From contig CM057468.1 in assembly GCA_030035585.1 (NCBI GenBank), forward strand, positions 55,362,145 through 55,426,144: a stretch of 64,000 bases of DNA. Reading direction: 5' to 3'. The stretch comes from Dugong dugon (Eukaryota; Chordata; Mammalia; Sirenia; Dugongidae). Both the position numbers and the translations under genes were made by a program. This document shows positions 21,590 to 32,892 of the stretch, piece after piece. Below the pieces are notes generated by a model, which was given only the letters and a program-made list of their open reading frames with translations, was not told the origin of the DNA and made no database searches. Within the stretch, counting starts at the first letter, position 1. Each line of letters starts with the position of its first letter.

Positions 21590-22085
21590 AATCCAAACTA
21601 TCACAGGATATTTGCCTTCCTTTACCTTGATTGTGTGTGTGTGGTGGGAGGGAGGAGGCGGAGGCAAGGAGAGGGCTGAAGGGAAGGAGAGAAGGAAGAA
21701 AAGCAATTCTTATCTAAGAAATCCTAACCACAAATCATCCCAAAGGATGAAGGCAGAATTCACTACCCTGTACTTTTAAATATCACAAACAAAAATTTTA
21801 ATTTAAAGTGGTTTCATGTTAGTGACATTGCCAGGCAAATAGCTAATAAGAAAGCACATCCTCTCTGGGAAATGCATTTTAAATTCAAGACTCAAAAGCT
21901 TTCCATAGATAAAATTACAAGATGAATGTGATCGTAATAAAAAAGCACCCAAGACACCATAAATAGGAATAAATAGAAAAAACAAAAAAACAGCAAACAA
22001 AAAGATTGCTGCAGAATCAGATGCATACTGACTGCAGATTTTGAATGATGAGGTATACAGAACACAAGAGAAAATAAGTATGACT
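21590..22085. other. Unassigned DNA with a GGA/GA-rich patch
   Basis: A purine-rich stretch at about 21645-21702 is low complexity. The rest is AT-rich and unassigned. Confidence 0.45.
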
Positions 22086-22089
22086 AATG

Positions 22090-22730
22090 TGTTTAATACC
22101 CATTGCTTTCAAGTTGATTCTGACCTGTTGTGAATTGAATTGTGTTCCCCAAAAATGTGTGTCAACTTGGCTAGTCCATGATTCCCAGTATTGTATGATT
22201 GTCCACCATTGTGTCATCCAATGTGACTTTCTTATGTGTTGTAAATCCTACCTGTTTGATGTTAATGAGGTGAAATTAGCGGCAGTTATGTTAATGAGAC
22301 AGGACTCAGTCTACAAGATTAGGTTGTGTCTTAGATCAATCTCTTTTGAGATATAAAAGAGAGAAGGAGCAGAGACATAGGGGGATCTCATACTACCAAG
22401 AAACAAGAGCCAGGAGAATAACTCATCCTTGGGACCTGGGCTCCTCGACTGGGGAAGACTGATGACAAGGACCTTCCTTCCCTCAGAGCCAACAGAGACA
22501 GAAAGCCTTCCCCTGGAGCTGGGACCCTGAATTCAGACTCCTAGCCTCTTAGACTGTGAGAGAATAAATTTCTCTTTGTTAAAGCCATCCATTTGTGGTA
22601 TTTCTGTTATACCAGCACTAGATAACTAAGACATGACCCAATAAGATAAAGCAGAACTACCCCATATGGTTTCCAAAGAGTAGCTTGTGGATTCAAACTG
22701 CCAACCTTTTTTTAGCAGTCAGGGCTCATA
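22090..22730 (-). mobile_element. AfroSINE split by a solo LTR
   Basis: The SINE 3' part is at 22090-22125 ('cccattgctttcaagttgat') and the remainder at 22634-22730 ('aagcagaactaccccatatg', 'ggattcaaactgccaacctt'). The LTR at 22126-22633 sits between them. The B-box complement is degraded. Confidence 0.78.
22126..22633 (+). mobile_element. Solo MaLR/ERVL-type LTR, family A copy 2, 5-bp target duplication
   Basis: Begins TGTTGTGAATTGAATTGTG and ends 'actagataactaagaca'. The pentamer 'tgacc' immediately precedes (22121-22125) and follows it (22634-22638), as expected for ERVL/MaLR integration. Its body parallels the LTRs at 11303 and 50784. It is younger than the AfroSINE it interrupts. No gag, pol or env remnants. 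Confidence 0.94.
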
Positions 22731-22886
22731 GCAGTGTTCAGTGGTTAAAAGCTATGGCTGCTAACAAAAAGGTTGGCTGTTCGAATCCACCAGCCACTCC
22801 TTGGAGACCCTATAATGCAGTTTTACTCTGTCCTAGGGGTGGCTAGGAGTCAGAATCAACTCCAGGACATGGGTTTGGATTTTTTT
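22731..22886 (+). mobile_element. AfroSINE, short form
   Basis: The head is degraded ('agcagtgttcagtggttaaa'). The B-box is well kept ('ctgttcgaatcc') and the tail reads 'caggacatgggtttgg'. It directly abuts the antisense AfroSINE to its left, forming an inverted pair. Confidence 0.9.
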
Positions 22887-23359
22887 CTTTTTTTTAAATG
22901 TGTTTAGCAGAAGAAAAAAGGGTATTGAAAGTAATATGAAAAAACAAAAGCATGTCAAAAATGAACTAGTTGATCCAAAAAAAAAAATCAAGTAAGTCTA
23001 CGAGAAAGGAATAGAGAGTTGAAATTAGGGACTTAGTAGATAGGGTAAATTGTTGCACAAGTATGGCTGAAGAAACAATTAGTGAGCTGATAGTGAAGAG
23101 ATTACACAGAAATGTCACAGAGAGACAAAAAGTTAGAAAATACGAAAGAAACATTAAGTGACAGAGAAGACTTAAGAGAAGATTGAGAAATTCTATACCT
23201 AATATAATTTTAAACAGAGAACAGGGAGAATGAGGGAGAGGCAAAACTAGAAAAGATAATTATTAATGTTTTCTTGAATTTATGAAAGACAAAAATCCTT
23301 ACATTTAGAAAGTCCAATAAGCCTCGGATAAGAACAGGCAATTCAGAAAAGAATAAATC
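22887..23359. other. Unassigned A-rich DNA
   Basis: Purine-rich, possibly an extension of the L1 to the right, but I cannot support it. Confidence 0.35.
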
Positions 23360-23895
23360 AGAAAAATGCAAACTTACTATTATGCCCACCAGACTATCAA
23401 ATAATTTAAAATACCTGAAAATACCAAGTGTTGATAAGAAAGGGGAGCAATGGGAACTCGCATAGACTGTTTGTGGACCATAAGTTGATACAATTACTCT
23501 GGATAGCAATTGGGCAGTATAAAAAAAAGAAAATTAAAATCATACATACACTTCGGCCTAGTAATTCTACTTTTGGAACTTACCCTATAGAAATAAAAGC
23601 ACCCATATTTAAGGTATATATGTTCAGTTGTTTATTCAAACATTGTTTATAAGGTAAATAGAAAAGAAGGAAGGAGAAGAAGGAGGAAGGAAAGATATTC
23701 ATGACTTAAACTTCTTCTATAGTATGGTCCTATTTATCTAAAATTATATTCGTATGAATGCATACAGAGATTCATGAAAAGATGATCAAAATATTAATAG
23801 TGGTTATCTCTGGGTTTTGGATTTCTACTGATGATTTACTTTATTCTTTTCTATATTATGGAAGATTTGTCAATAAGTATGTATTGTAAAAAACA
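23360..23895 (+). mobile_element. L1 ORF2 end / 3' UTR relic
   Basis: Strong L1 landmarks: 'ccaagtgttgataagaaagg', 'ggaactcgcatagactgttt', 'cctagtaattctacttttgg', 'cctatagaaataaaagcacc'. Then a 3' UTR part 'agtggttatctctgggtttt'. Confidence 0.75.
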
Positions 23896-24249
23896 TAATA
23901 CAATAATAAAGCTATTTCTTCTTGTGGAAGAATAAAGGTAAAGCAAAAAAAATGAGGTCAAATATTTATTTGTGTTGTTGATGGGAAGCATGTTTAATTT
24001 TATTAAACCCCTTATATTGTTAAATTTGGATCTGATCTTATAAAATGAGTAAGCAACCTTTAACATGATCAATAAGTCCACATTCATGAATCACCTTTCA
24101 AGGTTACAAAGAACAGGGACAGAAATTTCCCAAATAGTGGAACACAGCTGAGGATGGCTTATTTATCTGGCAGAGAAAGCCACTTCAGACCAAAGGTTAG
24201 GATCGCATTCCTTGGCATCCATAAGTCAATGACACATTAATTCATCAAT
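23896..24249. other. Unassigned DNA
   Basis: Nothing recognised. Confidence 0.4.
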
Positions 24250-24390
24250 TTGAATTTAAGCTCCATTACAATGAAAGCGTCATAAGGGTAAAGGATTCAT
24301 TTATCTTTTTCTCAGTTGTGTGCCCTGTATCTAGCACAGTGGCTGCCTCATCACAGAAGCTCAATAAATATTTTTGAATTCAAGCATTCA
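24250..24390 (+). mobile_element. L2 3' end relic
   Basis: 'aatttaagctccattacaat', 'tgtgccctgtatctagcaca' and 'gaagctcaataaatattttt' match the L2 terminus in sense. Confidence 0.62.
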
Positions 24391-24529
24391 TTCAAGACAC
24401 AATTTCCAGTCTTTTGCATTCTTTTGTTATTTAATATTCGTTCTAAATTTATATCACAAGTATTTGCTTAGTAATTATTGTATTCAAAGGAGTTAGTAAT
24501 GAACATAATGAGTTAATAATAAAAAAAAT

Positions 24530-24940
24530 ACTAATTTAGTGTTTCTATGTGTCAAGTAAGGAGCCCTGGTGGCACAGTGGTTATAGCTCTCAGCTGCTAA
24601 CCAAAAAGCCTGAGGTTTCAACCCACTAGCGACTCCGCAGGAGGAAAAAACTGGCATTCTGCTCCCTAAAGATTACAGCCCAGGATGCCATATAGGGCAG
24701 TTCTCTCTGTCCTATAGGGGTGCTATGAGTTGGAATCAACTGGAAGGCACACACATGTGTCAAGTATTTTTCTAAAGACTTTATGTGTGTTAGCTTATTT
24801 AATCCTCACGGCAAGTACTACTCTTATTTTACGTATGGTAACACTGAGGCTGTTAATTTGTCCAAGGTTCCAAGCTACCACAATGGAGATCCAGGATTTG
24901 AATCCAGGTGGTCTAGCTCCAGAGTTATGCTTTTTCTCAA
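24530..24940 (-). mobile_element. MIR relic split by an AfroSINE
   Basis: After the SINE: 'gtgttagcttatttaatcct', 'cttattttacgtatggtaac', 'ggatttgaatccaggtggtc' in antisense MIR order. The short left part is at 24530-24558. Confidence 0.72.
24559..24754 (+). mobile_element. AfroSINE, long form, exact 12-bp target duplication
   Basis: 'aggagccctggtggcacagt' head, internal 'aaagattacagcccagga', tail 'ggaatcaactggaaggcac'. Flanked by 'atgtgtcaagta' at 24547-24558 and 24755-24766. The tail stops at the ggca motif without the usual (GGTTT). Confidence 0.96.
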
Positions 24941-25504
24941 GTCATGTGTAAGTCTCTGAGAAAATAGAAATATCAAAAAATTCCAGACCAGCATATCTAC
25001 AACTGATATATATTGATTTTATTTTCTCTGCTAAGATTTGACTCATTGCTGCTTAGGCAAAGACTCAAGCTAAAGACCAGGGGCAGGTGTGAGAATAGAT
25101 TTCAGAGGTCAAGGATTAACTGTGTTGAGGTGGAGCAGGCAGGTGCATAGACCGTGTACCCATAAATACAAAGAAGATTATTAGTGTTCAGACAAGAGGG
25201 AGAAACAACTCAGCCCAGGAAAATAGCCAGGATTTAAGTACTGGTTCTGGATAATAGCAAGAATCAGAACAACAGGAGACTGGCAATAGGCGCTATGGCT
25301 TTAGCATCAGCAACAAGGCTGGTACTGAACAAAAGGTGTTCTGAGGTTCAACCTATTATATTCATTTAGGCCAAGGTAAGAATTGGCTTTGGAGGGCAAG
25401 AAGTTCTGACAGAGTAGGTGTAATTGTCAACACTTGGCTGGAACCCAGGATTAAGGAAACAACAAGCCAAGCGGGTTTTAATGCAGGTTTAACTTTTGCT
25501 TATT
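24941..25504. other. Unassigned DNA
   Basis: Purine-rich with the look of an old medium-reiterated repeat, but no family recognised. Confidence 0.35.
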
Positions 25505-25739
25505 TTTACTCTTAAAAAATTTTCCAAGAAATGTGTGCTCATTGTTAAGCAAAAAAAGAGAAGAAATATCCACAATTCCATCACCCAATGTATTACCATT
25601 TAAAAGGTGTGTAGTCTTGTATATTAAGCAGAAAAATTGCTATGAAACTTTTCAAGCACAAACAAAAGTAGGTTATTACAATGCACTCCCACATACTCAT
25701 CACTTAGCTTCAACAGTCTATCATTCTTATTTTTCCATT

Positions 25740-25771
25740 CCACACACACACACACACGCACACACACCCAC
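25740..25771. repeat. (AC)n microsatellite
   Basis: About 15 AC units with one G interruption, within the L1 relic. Confidence 0.95.
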
Positions 25772-25977
25772 ACTTAGAAAATAAAAAAAGCCGTCTTACC
25801 AGCTAGACACTTAAATATACTACTATAATCACCAATAAATTGGCATGTTAATGGGAAACAATTTAAGTTATAATTTTTTCTGGCTTTATAATATTCCATT
25901 ATTTAAATATATCATGTATTGTTAATCACATTTTATTTATGCTTAGCTTGTACCCAATTTTAAAAATAAATAATGTT

Positions 25978-26032
25978 GTTACATATATGTAATATATATG
26001 TACATGTAGGTATATATATATTATATATGTCA
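25978..26032. repeat. TA/ATG-rich simple repeat
   Basis: Alternating purine-pyrimidine run of tatatg/tacatg units. Confidence 0.8.
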
Positions 26033-26480
26033 TAAAGCATTTACCTCTTTTCTTTGTATGCCATATTTTTTGCAGATAATATAGTCATGTAACTAACATG
26101 CCAACACATACAATATGCATAACGTGCGTAGGAAAATAACTCTCAAGGGGGTTTCGAAGTTGGCACAAAATATGTAACAGATGCTTTATTTGCATAAAAA
26201 TACATCACTGTTACAATTGTATCCTAAGAATAAACTGTTATACATGGAATTGCTGGATTAAAGACTAAGTTTATTTTAAAAGTATTTTTATATTTATTGT
26301 CAAATAATATTCCAGACATTTACTACTATGTTACACTCTTAACAGCAGTGCATAGGTACGCATATTTCCCCATTGCCTCAGTAATACTGAGTATTACCAT
26401 TCTTTTTAATTTTTTCAAGCTGATTAAATTGTCTCTTATTGGTTAGATGTACAATTCTTTGAATATTAGAGATAGTAGAC

Positions 26481-27730
26481 ATTTTTATGTTCATGAGTCG
26501 AGAGACACTTGTCAGGGCAAATGAGAAATGTGACATTCCATTTTGTTTCATTGTATTGTTAATCCTTATTTGTGTATGTTTCTAGACATATTTCACAAAG
26601 GAAAAAATGTGCATTCCAAAATAATGTGTGTAATGTATTTTTAAATTTTCTGAGAAAGTATGAATTGCTTTAAAGAAAGAGATGGTCTGGTAAATTAGAT
26701 TAACCATATTTAGTATTGAGGTTTATATCCATTAAATATAAATTTGTACCTGAATTCATTTTCTTGTTCAGGATTATTGTTACTTCATGTTTGGCTGTTT
26801 TCCATTTTAAAAGATTTATTTTTTGAGTAGGTTAGATAATGGTCTGATAGTTTATAAAACCTTAAAAACTATCCAACAGAGCATTAAGTAAATCACATAT
26901 ATATATAGCACCATTTCAAAAATTAAAACAATGTGACAGTAAAATGAAGTATTAAAAATATTATATGATCTAATGTCTGTGAATTTATTTTTCAAAAATT
27001 AATTTATCTATTGCTGTCAATGCATCATGCTTTTAAAAGCTTTGTTATCAATGGCTATGGGCAGAAGAGGACTCAGCATGCTGCAGTGTTTTGTCTGAAT
27101 TATAAAAATGCCAAAAATAGAATCTAGCAATGAAAGTCATATGAGAGGGATTGATGGAAAGAGGGAAACCAGGCAAATTGTTTTATATTTTGCATCACTA
27201 AAGGGCCAGATGGTTTAAGTGGGTTTATATTTTCAGAACCACCCACTGAAGGATTTTTAACTAAGTCCCAAGTCAAACACAATACTGCCAAATTGAGTTT
27301 AACAGTGTCTAGACCAAACCCCATTCCCTTATCCTGGCATTCCCAGGTTCTTTATCCTTGAGATGCTGCCAGGCCCGTCTGCCATTCAGTTGTGCTGAGG
27401 ATCCGCCTTGTTTATACTGTTTAGAAACAATTTTACTCATCATTCTCTACTCTTTTCCAGGCAAAGATAAGATAAAAGTATAGTTACAGTAAATGCCTGG
27501 GAAATGTTCAAGATTCTACTTTTGACTTTTCCCATCTAAGATTTAGGGCAGCATCAATTTGGCAGTAATATTTTCTCAGTCTCATCCAATTGTCACTTTT
27601 ATAGCATTTTGAAGTGTCCTATAATGACCATCTTGCTCATTGAAGAAAACCAAGAAAATTGATCCAACATATCAAACACATGCTAGTGATTTATTTCACT
27701 AGTCAATTTTAGGGAACATTTTCCCTAATA
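26481..27730. other. Unassigned AT-rich DNA
   Basis: No recognised repeat or exon. May include further L1 decay at the left edge. Confidence 0.35.
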
Positions 27731-27746
27731 TTGTTTTTAATCATAA

Positions 27747-27957
27747 ATAAAAAAAAACCAAACCCATTGCTATTAAGTCGATTGGAATCATAGCAAGTGA
27801 CCCTATAGGACAGTAGAACTGCACCCTTGCGTTTCCAAGGGTACAGTCTTTACAGGAGCAGACTGCCATATCTTTCTCCCATGGAGCAGATGGGGGGTTC
27901 GAACTGCCATCTTTCGGTTAGTGGCTGAGCACTTAACCATTGCACCACCAGGGCTTC
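27747..27957 (-). mobile_element. AfroSINE, long form, 16-bp target duplication
   Basis: From A-run plus 'accaaacccattgctattaa' to 'caccaccagggcttc', with the internal 'gagcagactgccatatcttt' block. Flanks 'ttgtttttaatcataa' (27731-27746) and 'ttgtttttaattataa' (27958-27973) differ by one base. B-box complement 'ggttcgaactgcc' is close to consensus. Confidence 0.97.
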
Positions 27958-27973
27958 TTGTTTTTAATTATAA

Positions 27974-29194
27974 GTGCTATAAAATGATAACCTGAATTGA
28001 AGCATACAATTTGTGTAAAACAGAGATCGCTCATAAAGCCTTTACCATCTTGCTGATTTTAAAAAAATCTTTATTCAGTACTCCAAAAGAATTCAATTGT
28101 CCATTTCCTGGGTTTGAAAGTTTATGTTATTTCTTTTTTATTTTCTGCATATATTTCACCCCTATATTTAGCAAGTTTAAATTCTGGCAAAGAATTGGAA
28201 GCTAAACATCCAAATACCTCAGGAAAGGCTGTACCTTTGGTATTTCCTAACCAACAGGAAACACGTTGGACCGTGAGTCTGGACAAAAAAGATAAATGGC
28301 TGTTGAAAATGATCCAGTCCAGGTTCTGGGGCGGGAATCTGAGCCTCAGGTTAACAGGTTAACATGCAAACTTAAGACCATTTGTCAGAATAAAAGGAAA
28401 CCCACTAGGGCTTGACCATCATCAGTTAAACCCAAAGAGATAACTGGTAAAATTGAAGTATAATTCCAGTCCAACTGGCTAACGTTGCATGTTTTTATGA
28501 TATTATTTAGCCACTTTTCTAAAGAATTTTGCAAAAATCCAGGTTTATGTCAGAATGTCAGGAAGGCATTGACTTTGGCACTCACTCTCTTTTGTGCTCT
28601 CAGGCCTCTTTCTCATATCTTCTTTAAGGAATCTGACTTGGATTTGTCCAGCTGGCTTTCCCTGCTTTAATCTCCCTCTGGCAGTTCACTGGCTGATTGA
28701 GTCCCTGGCCCAGCTCTCACCCCAACCTGCCCACTTGGGAGCAACGGACAGCACTGCCCTGCTCTGGCCTTCTCATTTGGACACTCCTCCACGTAGCTAA
28801 ATTCCTCCTGAACAACAGCAACTATGACACCATTTAAAATGTCAGACTTAGAAGAAATTTGCTGACTCATTTCAGGACCTGAATGGAAGAGACAGGGCCT
28901 CTATCACCAAAGTATTCTATGTTCTGTTGCACTTAGGAATGATGCACAAAAACAGGGGCTTAGACTAACCATACTATTTTACATACAGGAAGGAGAGCCA
29001 CGGAGACACGGCTGTGCCTAAATGATATGGAGATAGATTTTGGCTTTTGAGTACAAACCCTGGTATGGAGTTTCATGATCACATGTTATGGAAGGCTAGA
29101 GTGACAGATTCATCTCCAGATAATTCACCCCATAGATTACCATTAAGTATGTGTTATGCCTATATATTCAGGAAAAATAATTATACCAAATTAT
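27974..29194. other. Unassigned DNA, less AT-rich around 28.6-28.8 kb
   Basis: Short open frames near 28485-28870 overlap on both strands and show no domain. No GT/AG-bounded exon with codon bias is evident. Nothing assigned. Confidence 0.35.
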
Positions 29195-29412
29195 ATTAAA
29201 AAAAAAAAGTAGTTGCCTTTGAGTCGGTTCTGACTCATGATGACTCCACGTGTTTCAGGGCAGAACTATGCTCCACAGGGTTTTCAAGGTTGTGACCTTT
29301 TGGAAGCAGATTGCCAGGTCTTTCATCCAAGGCATATCTAGGTGGAACTAAATCATCAACATTTTGATTAGTAGTCAAGTGCTTAACTATTTGCACCACC
29401 CAGGGACTACAA
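29195..29412 (-). mobile_element. AfroSINE, type B (RTE-like tail)
   Basis: 'gagtcggttctgactcatga', 'aactatgctccacagggttt', 'gcagattgccaggtctttca' and 'caccacccagggact'. The middle and tail differ from the common AfroSINE, and the tail matches the RTE end. Confidence 0.85.
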
Positions 29413-29525
29413 CCTCATGGTTAGCTATATCTAAATTTTAAGAGGAGCGATAGTGAAAAATCAAGTGAGGTGACCCTGGATTAAGAAATTACTCTCTGAA
29501 GTAACTATCTAATATAATACTCCAT

Positions 29526-29655
29526 TTCAACCACCTACTGGCTGAGTGAACTAGAGTAAATTACTTAATATCTCTTAGTTTAAGATTATCTATTGACAAA
29601 ATAGGTGTAAAAATAACACTTAATTGTTATACATATTAAAATGGCTTTCCATATG
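29526..29655 (+). mobile_element. MIR relic
   Basis: 'ccacctactggctgagtgaa' then 'gtaaattacttaatatctct' matches the MIR core in sense. Confidence 0.5.
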
Positions 29656-30289
29656 AAGATTCAGAAGTGTGATCTTGAGTAAATATTATGTGTTATGTAA
29701 TTATTTACTACTGTTTTTAATGGGGAGTGTGGCTGTAATGAATTAAAATTACCTTACCTTACTCCAGCATCTTGATCCCTGTATCTTTCTTGATTTCATT
29801 TCACTCATATGAATTGTCAAGAGTGAGTAGTGAACTGTAGTTTTGAAAATGTTTTAACTTTGATCTTTCTTTCATTCTCATGGGTTTTGTTGGGAATTCA
29901 TTAACCTTGTCTGTGAACACTACAGAGTGCTATCCAATGCTTCAGATTCTCTCTCATTCTTTGGATCTGGCCAATACTTGGTGAACAGCCTTATTGCTTC
30001 ATTTTTCTTCAGAATACGTGGCTTCTTTTTCTATGGGATCAATCTTATACTTCCTGTGTATATCCCTCTCTTTCTTCATTTTCAATTCATTTACTTGTCT
30101 CCATTCTCTTCAAGAAGGTTTAGGCTCCCTTCCTCCTTCTCAGAACCATGTATCTTCTGCTTGCCTTTTAAATATGATAATATTCATCATATCTTAAAAA
30201 TATTCATTTTATCCACTAAATCTTGCTAAGCATTCCTTAATTCTCTTCATCTCCTTGACTATTGCCCTAGCTAGCAAAAGTTCTTATTC
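29656..30289. other. Unassigned DNA
   Basis: Pyrimidine-rich around 29930-30180. Open frames there have no recognised domain. Confidence 0.35.
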
Positions 30290-30885
30290 TCAAAAGGAGA
30301 AAGAATATCTTACAAACTATAGATCAACGACCTTCACTTTATCTCAGCAAGATTCTAGATTAAAAAGATTGACTGTTAAAAAGATAGTTTCTGAGCACTT
30401 AAAAAGAAAGCAGGTGATATGTGGAATCAGCATGTATTCATTTAGAACAAGTCATGGTGGATGTAGATCATTTCTTTCCTTGATAGGATTACTAAACATA
30501 TGGTTAGGGAAATGTATTAAGCATGACATGTCTGGGCTTCAGCAAGCAATTTAACAAGATTTCTCATGATGGTCTTACAGTCAGGATAGAGAGAACACAG
30601 CCAAGTACAACAGTAGTTAGGTTGAAATGTAATCATTTAAATGACCCTTCCCAAAATGGTTCCAATTAATGTCAGGCTGCATAGTGCTTTCTAGTGGCAT
30701 GCCAATAGGTCCTCTTCCTTGACTCTGTCCTTCCTGATCAACACTCTAAACAGGGACAAAGAAGTCATATTACCAACTATAAAAAATAGCAAACTGAGGA
30801 TTTACTAGTATGTTAGGTGACAAAATTACAATCTAAAAAGATGTTGGTAGACTGCAATATGTAACTGAATCTTATTAGATGCAAT
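30290..30885 (+). mobile_element. L3/CR1-type LINE relic (RT core)
   Basis: Landmarks of the mammalian L3 consensus in order: 'attcatttagaacaagtcat', 'tttccttgataggattacta', 'gggcttcagcaagcaattta' with 'acaagatttctcatgatggt' (the RT DFSKAFD-VSH block), 'agtacaacagtagttaggtt', and 'tctagtggcatgccaatagg' (the S-GVPQG block). Catalytic residues are not intact. A 100-codon open frame (30255-30554) overlaps it but is not a gene. Confidence 0.7.
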
Positions 30886-30886
30886 T

Positions 30887-31196
30887 TGTTGTTGTTGTTG
30901 TTAGGTGCCATTGAGTCAGTTTTGACTCATAGTGATCCTATGTACAACAGAACAAAACACCACCTGTCCCATCCTCACAATCATTGTTATGCTTGAGCCC
31001 ATAGTTGCTGCCACTGTGTCAATGCATCTCATTGAGGGTCTTCCTCTTTTTCGCTGACCCTCTACTTTACCAAGCATGATGTCCTTGTCCAGAGACTGGT
31101 CCCTCCTAATAACATGTTCAAAGTACATGAAACAATGTCTCACCATCTTTGCTTCTAAGGAGTGTTTTCTTTGTACTTCTTCTAAGAGAGCTATTT
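30887..31196 (-). mobile_element. RTE-type LINE, 3' end only
   Basis: Last ~310 bp of the element: (GTTGTT) tail, 'ggtgccattgagtcagtttt', 'tatgtacaacagaacaaaac', 'gcttgagcccatagttgctg', 'gagggtcttcctctttttcg'. Strongly 5'-truncated. Inserted at the edge of the L3 relic. Confidence 0.95.
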
Positions 31197-32129
31197 ATTC
31201 AATAGAAATAAACATTAGATCTGATAGGTTAGTGCAGAAAACTAACCATGTAAGTACAAAATGGGGGAAAATATGACGTAGTTGCCACTAGTTTATATAA
31301 CAAATCCAAAACAATGAGTGTCTTAGGTAACAATGAGTTCATTAGTCTATGTGTAAAGTGGTTAGTTACCAAAAAAAAAAACTAGCTAAATATGGGTGTA
31401 TGAATATATGTAGAGTACTGGTACTGAGAACGTGATAATCTCACTGGATTCTTTTCTGTTCTGACCACCATTAGAGTTTGTAATTTTATTATTATTATTA
31501 TAAGTAGAAAAAGAAAAAGCACATTTATTATTATTATTTAACAGTATTTGTAGAGACATTTCAGTTGCTTTGGGAAGTCTCTGTTGGTCACGTACTGGGA
31601 GATGCAATTGAGCTGTATACCTAAAAGTGACCTTTTCCCTCCTGTCTTTGGGTCACATCATGATACATACATTTTGTTAGCATTTTACATAAACTACTAC
31701 AATGTATCATATAACCTGATTGCTTGATGACATAATTATATCATAGAATTCAAATAGCAAGCAAAAATGAAAAATGGCTTATGTAATTTCAAATTTTTTC
31801 TTTCACTCATACTTTTGATCTAGTCTATGAAAATTAATCCCTGATGGCCACCTCAGTTTAAATTATAATATTTAACACACTTACCCTCAGGATGTGTATC
31901 GTAGTTAGAGTAGGCTGTCAGCTGTCACTCTTGACTTCAAAGTTATAATGGCTTGAACATCTGTTTATTTTTGTTTATACAAATTCCATAAAAGGTCTTC
32001 CTAATTGGTGGATGACTTTCCACCATGTAGTGATTCAGGAACCTTGTCCCTTTCTATCTCGTAGTCTGCCATCTTTGACATGAGACTTCCAAGATTGCTG
32101 AACTAATCTGAATTAAGTCCGGAAGAATT
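31197..32129. other. Unassigned DNA with two (ATT)n tracts
   Basis: (ATT)n at 31482-31502 and 31523-31540. The remainder shows no recognised repeat. Confidence 0.45.
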
Positions 32130-32345
32130 AAAAACATGAGGGAGGTGTTTATGAGCCTTGCCTGGAAGTGGCATACATCACTTATGCTCATAACCTATTG
32201 CTTAGGGTTCAGCCACATGGCCACATCTAGCTTCAAGGGAGGCTGGGAATTGTGGTATAGCTGTAGTCCAGGAAGAAGAGAAAATAAGATTTGGAGAAGA
32301 GCTAGACTCATTCTGCCTCTATGTGTTCTACAACCATCTCTTCTG
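32130..32345 (-). mobile_element. Probable MLT1-type LTR fragment
   Basis: 'ggaagtggcatacatcactt', 'ttcagccacatggccacatc' and 'caagggaggctgggaattgt' match the antisense of a common MaLR LTR segment. Subfamily uncertain. Confidence 0.42.
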
Positions 32346-32511
32346 AAGTTTTACAAAGAAATCAGGTAACAAGGTTATTAAAAGTTAGCACATTGTAAGA
32401 AAAAATATATATGAAACAATCATATGGCCACTGATATTACAGGGAAACCACCAGATGAATGAAAAAATGAGTTTGTTACTAATTCATTGTTAACTCATCA
32501 TATTAACTCAT

Positions 32512-32724
32512 ACTGCACCCTGGGTTGCACATATGGTTTGTGCTCTCCTACTAGCTGAAAAGTTGGTGGTTCAAACCCACCCAGAGGCACCTTGGAAGAC
32601 AGGTTTGGTGATCTGCTTCTGAAAAGTCACAGCCTTGAAAACCCTATAAAGCAGTTCTACTTTGTAACAAATGGAGTTACTATGAGTCAGAATAGACTCG
32701 ACAGCAACTAACAACAACAAGAAC
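32512..32724 (+). mobile_element. AfroSINE, type B, with (CAA)n tail
   Basis: 'ggtggttcaaacccacccag' around the B-box, 'gatctgcttctgaaaagtca', 'tatgagtcagaatagactcg' and the tail 'caactaacaacaacaa', identical in type to RTE tails. Confidence 0.87.
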
Positions 32725-32726
32725 AA

Positions 32727-32892
32727 GAACTAACCTAAAAGTTTATGGTTCAGACTCACCCAATGACACCACAGAGGAAAGGCCTGGGGATCTGCTTGCA
32801 TAAAGATTACAGCCAAGAAAACCCTATGGAGCTCAGTTCTACTGTGTAACAAATGGGGTTGCTATGAGTTGGAATCCATTTGGCAAAAGGTA
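32727..32892 (+). mobile_element. AfroSINE, type B, 5'-truncated
   Basis: Tandem neighbour of the previous copy, same orientation. 'gttcagactcacccaatgac', 'gcctggggatctgcttgcat', 'tatggagctcagttctactg', 'atgagttggaatccatttgg'. The A-box part is missing. Confidence 0.85.

Larger units (their letters stand above)
25505..26480 (-). mobile_element. Ancient L1 3' region, antisense
   Basis: Landmarks typical of antisense L1M 3' ends: 'caattccatcacccaatgta', 'tatgcttagcttgtacccaa', 'actcttaacagcagtgcata', 'gtattaccattctttttaat'. Broken by AC and TA repeats. Boundaries approximate. Confidence 0.5.

Noticed and set aside
22731-22886. tRNA gene candidate (A-box and B-box present)
   Set aside because: The boxes belong to the tRNA-derived head of an AfroSINE. 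There is no cloverleaf with a proper acceptor stem, and many sister copies exist in the window.
28485-28870. Possible host exon in the less AT-rich patch
   Set aside because: Overlapping short frames on both strands, no domain, and no convincing splice-bounded segment.
30255-30554. 100-codon plus-strand open frame as a gene
   Set aside because: It overlaps the L3/CR1 relic in sense but lacks intact RT motifs. Better explained as LINE decay.
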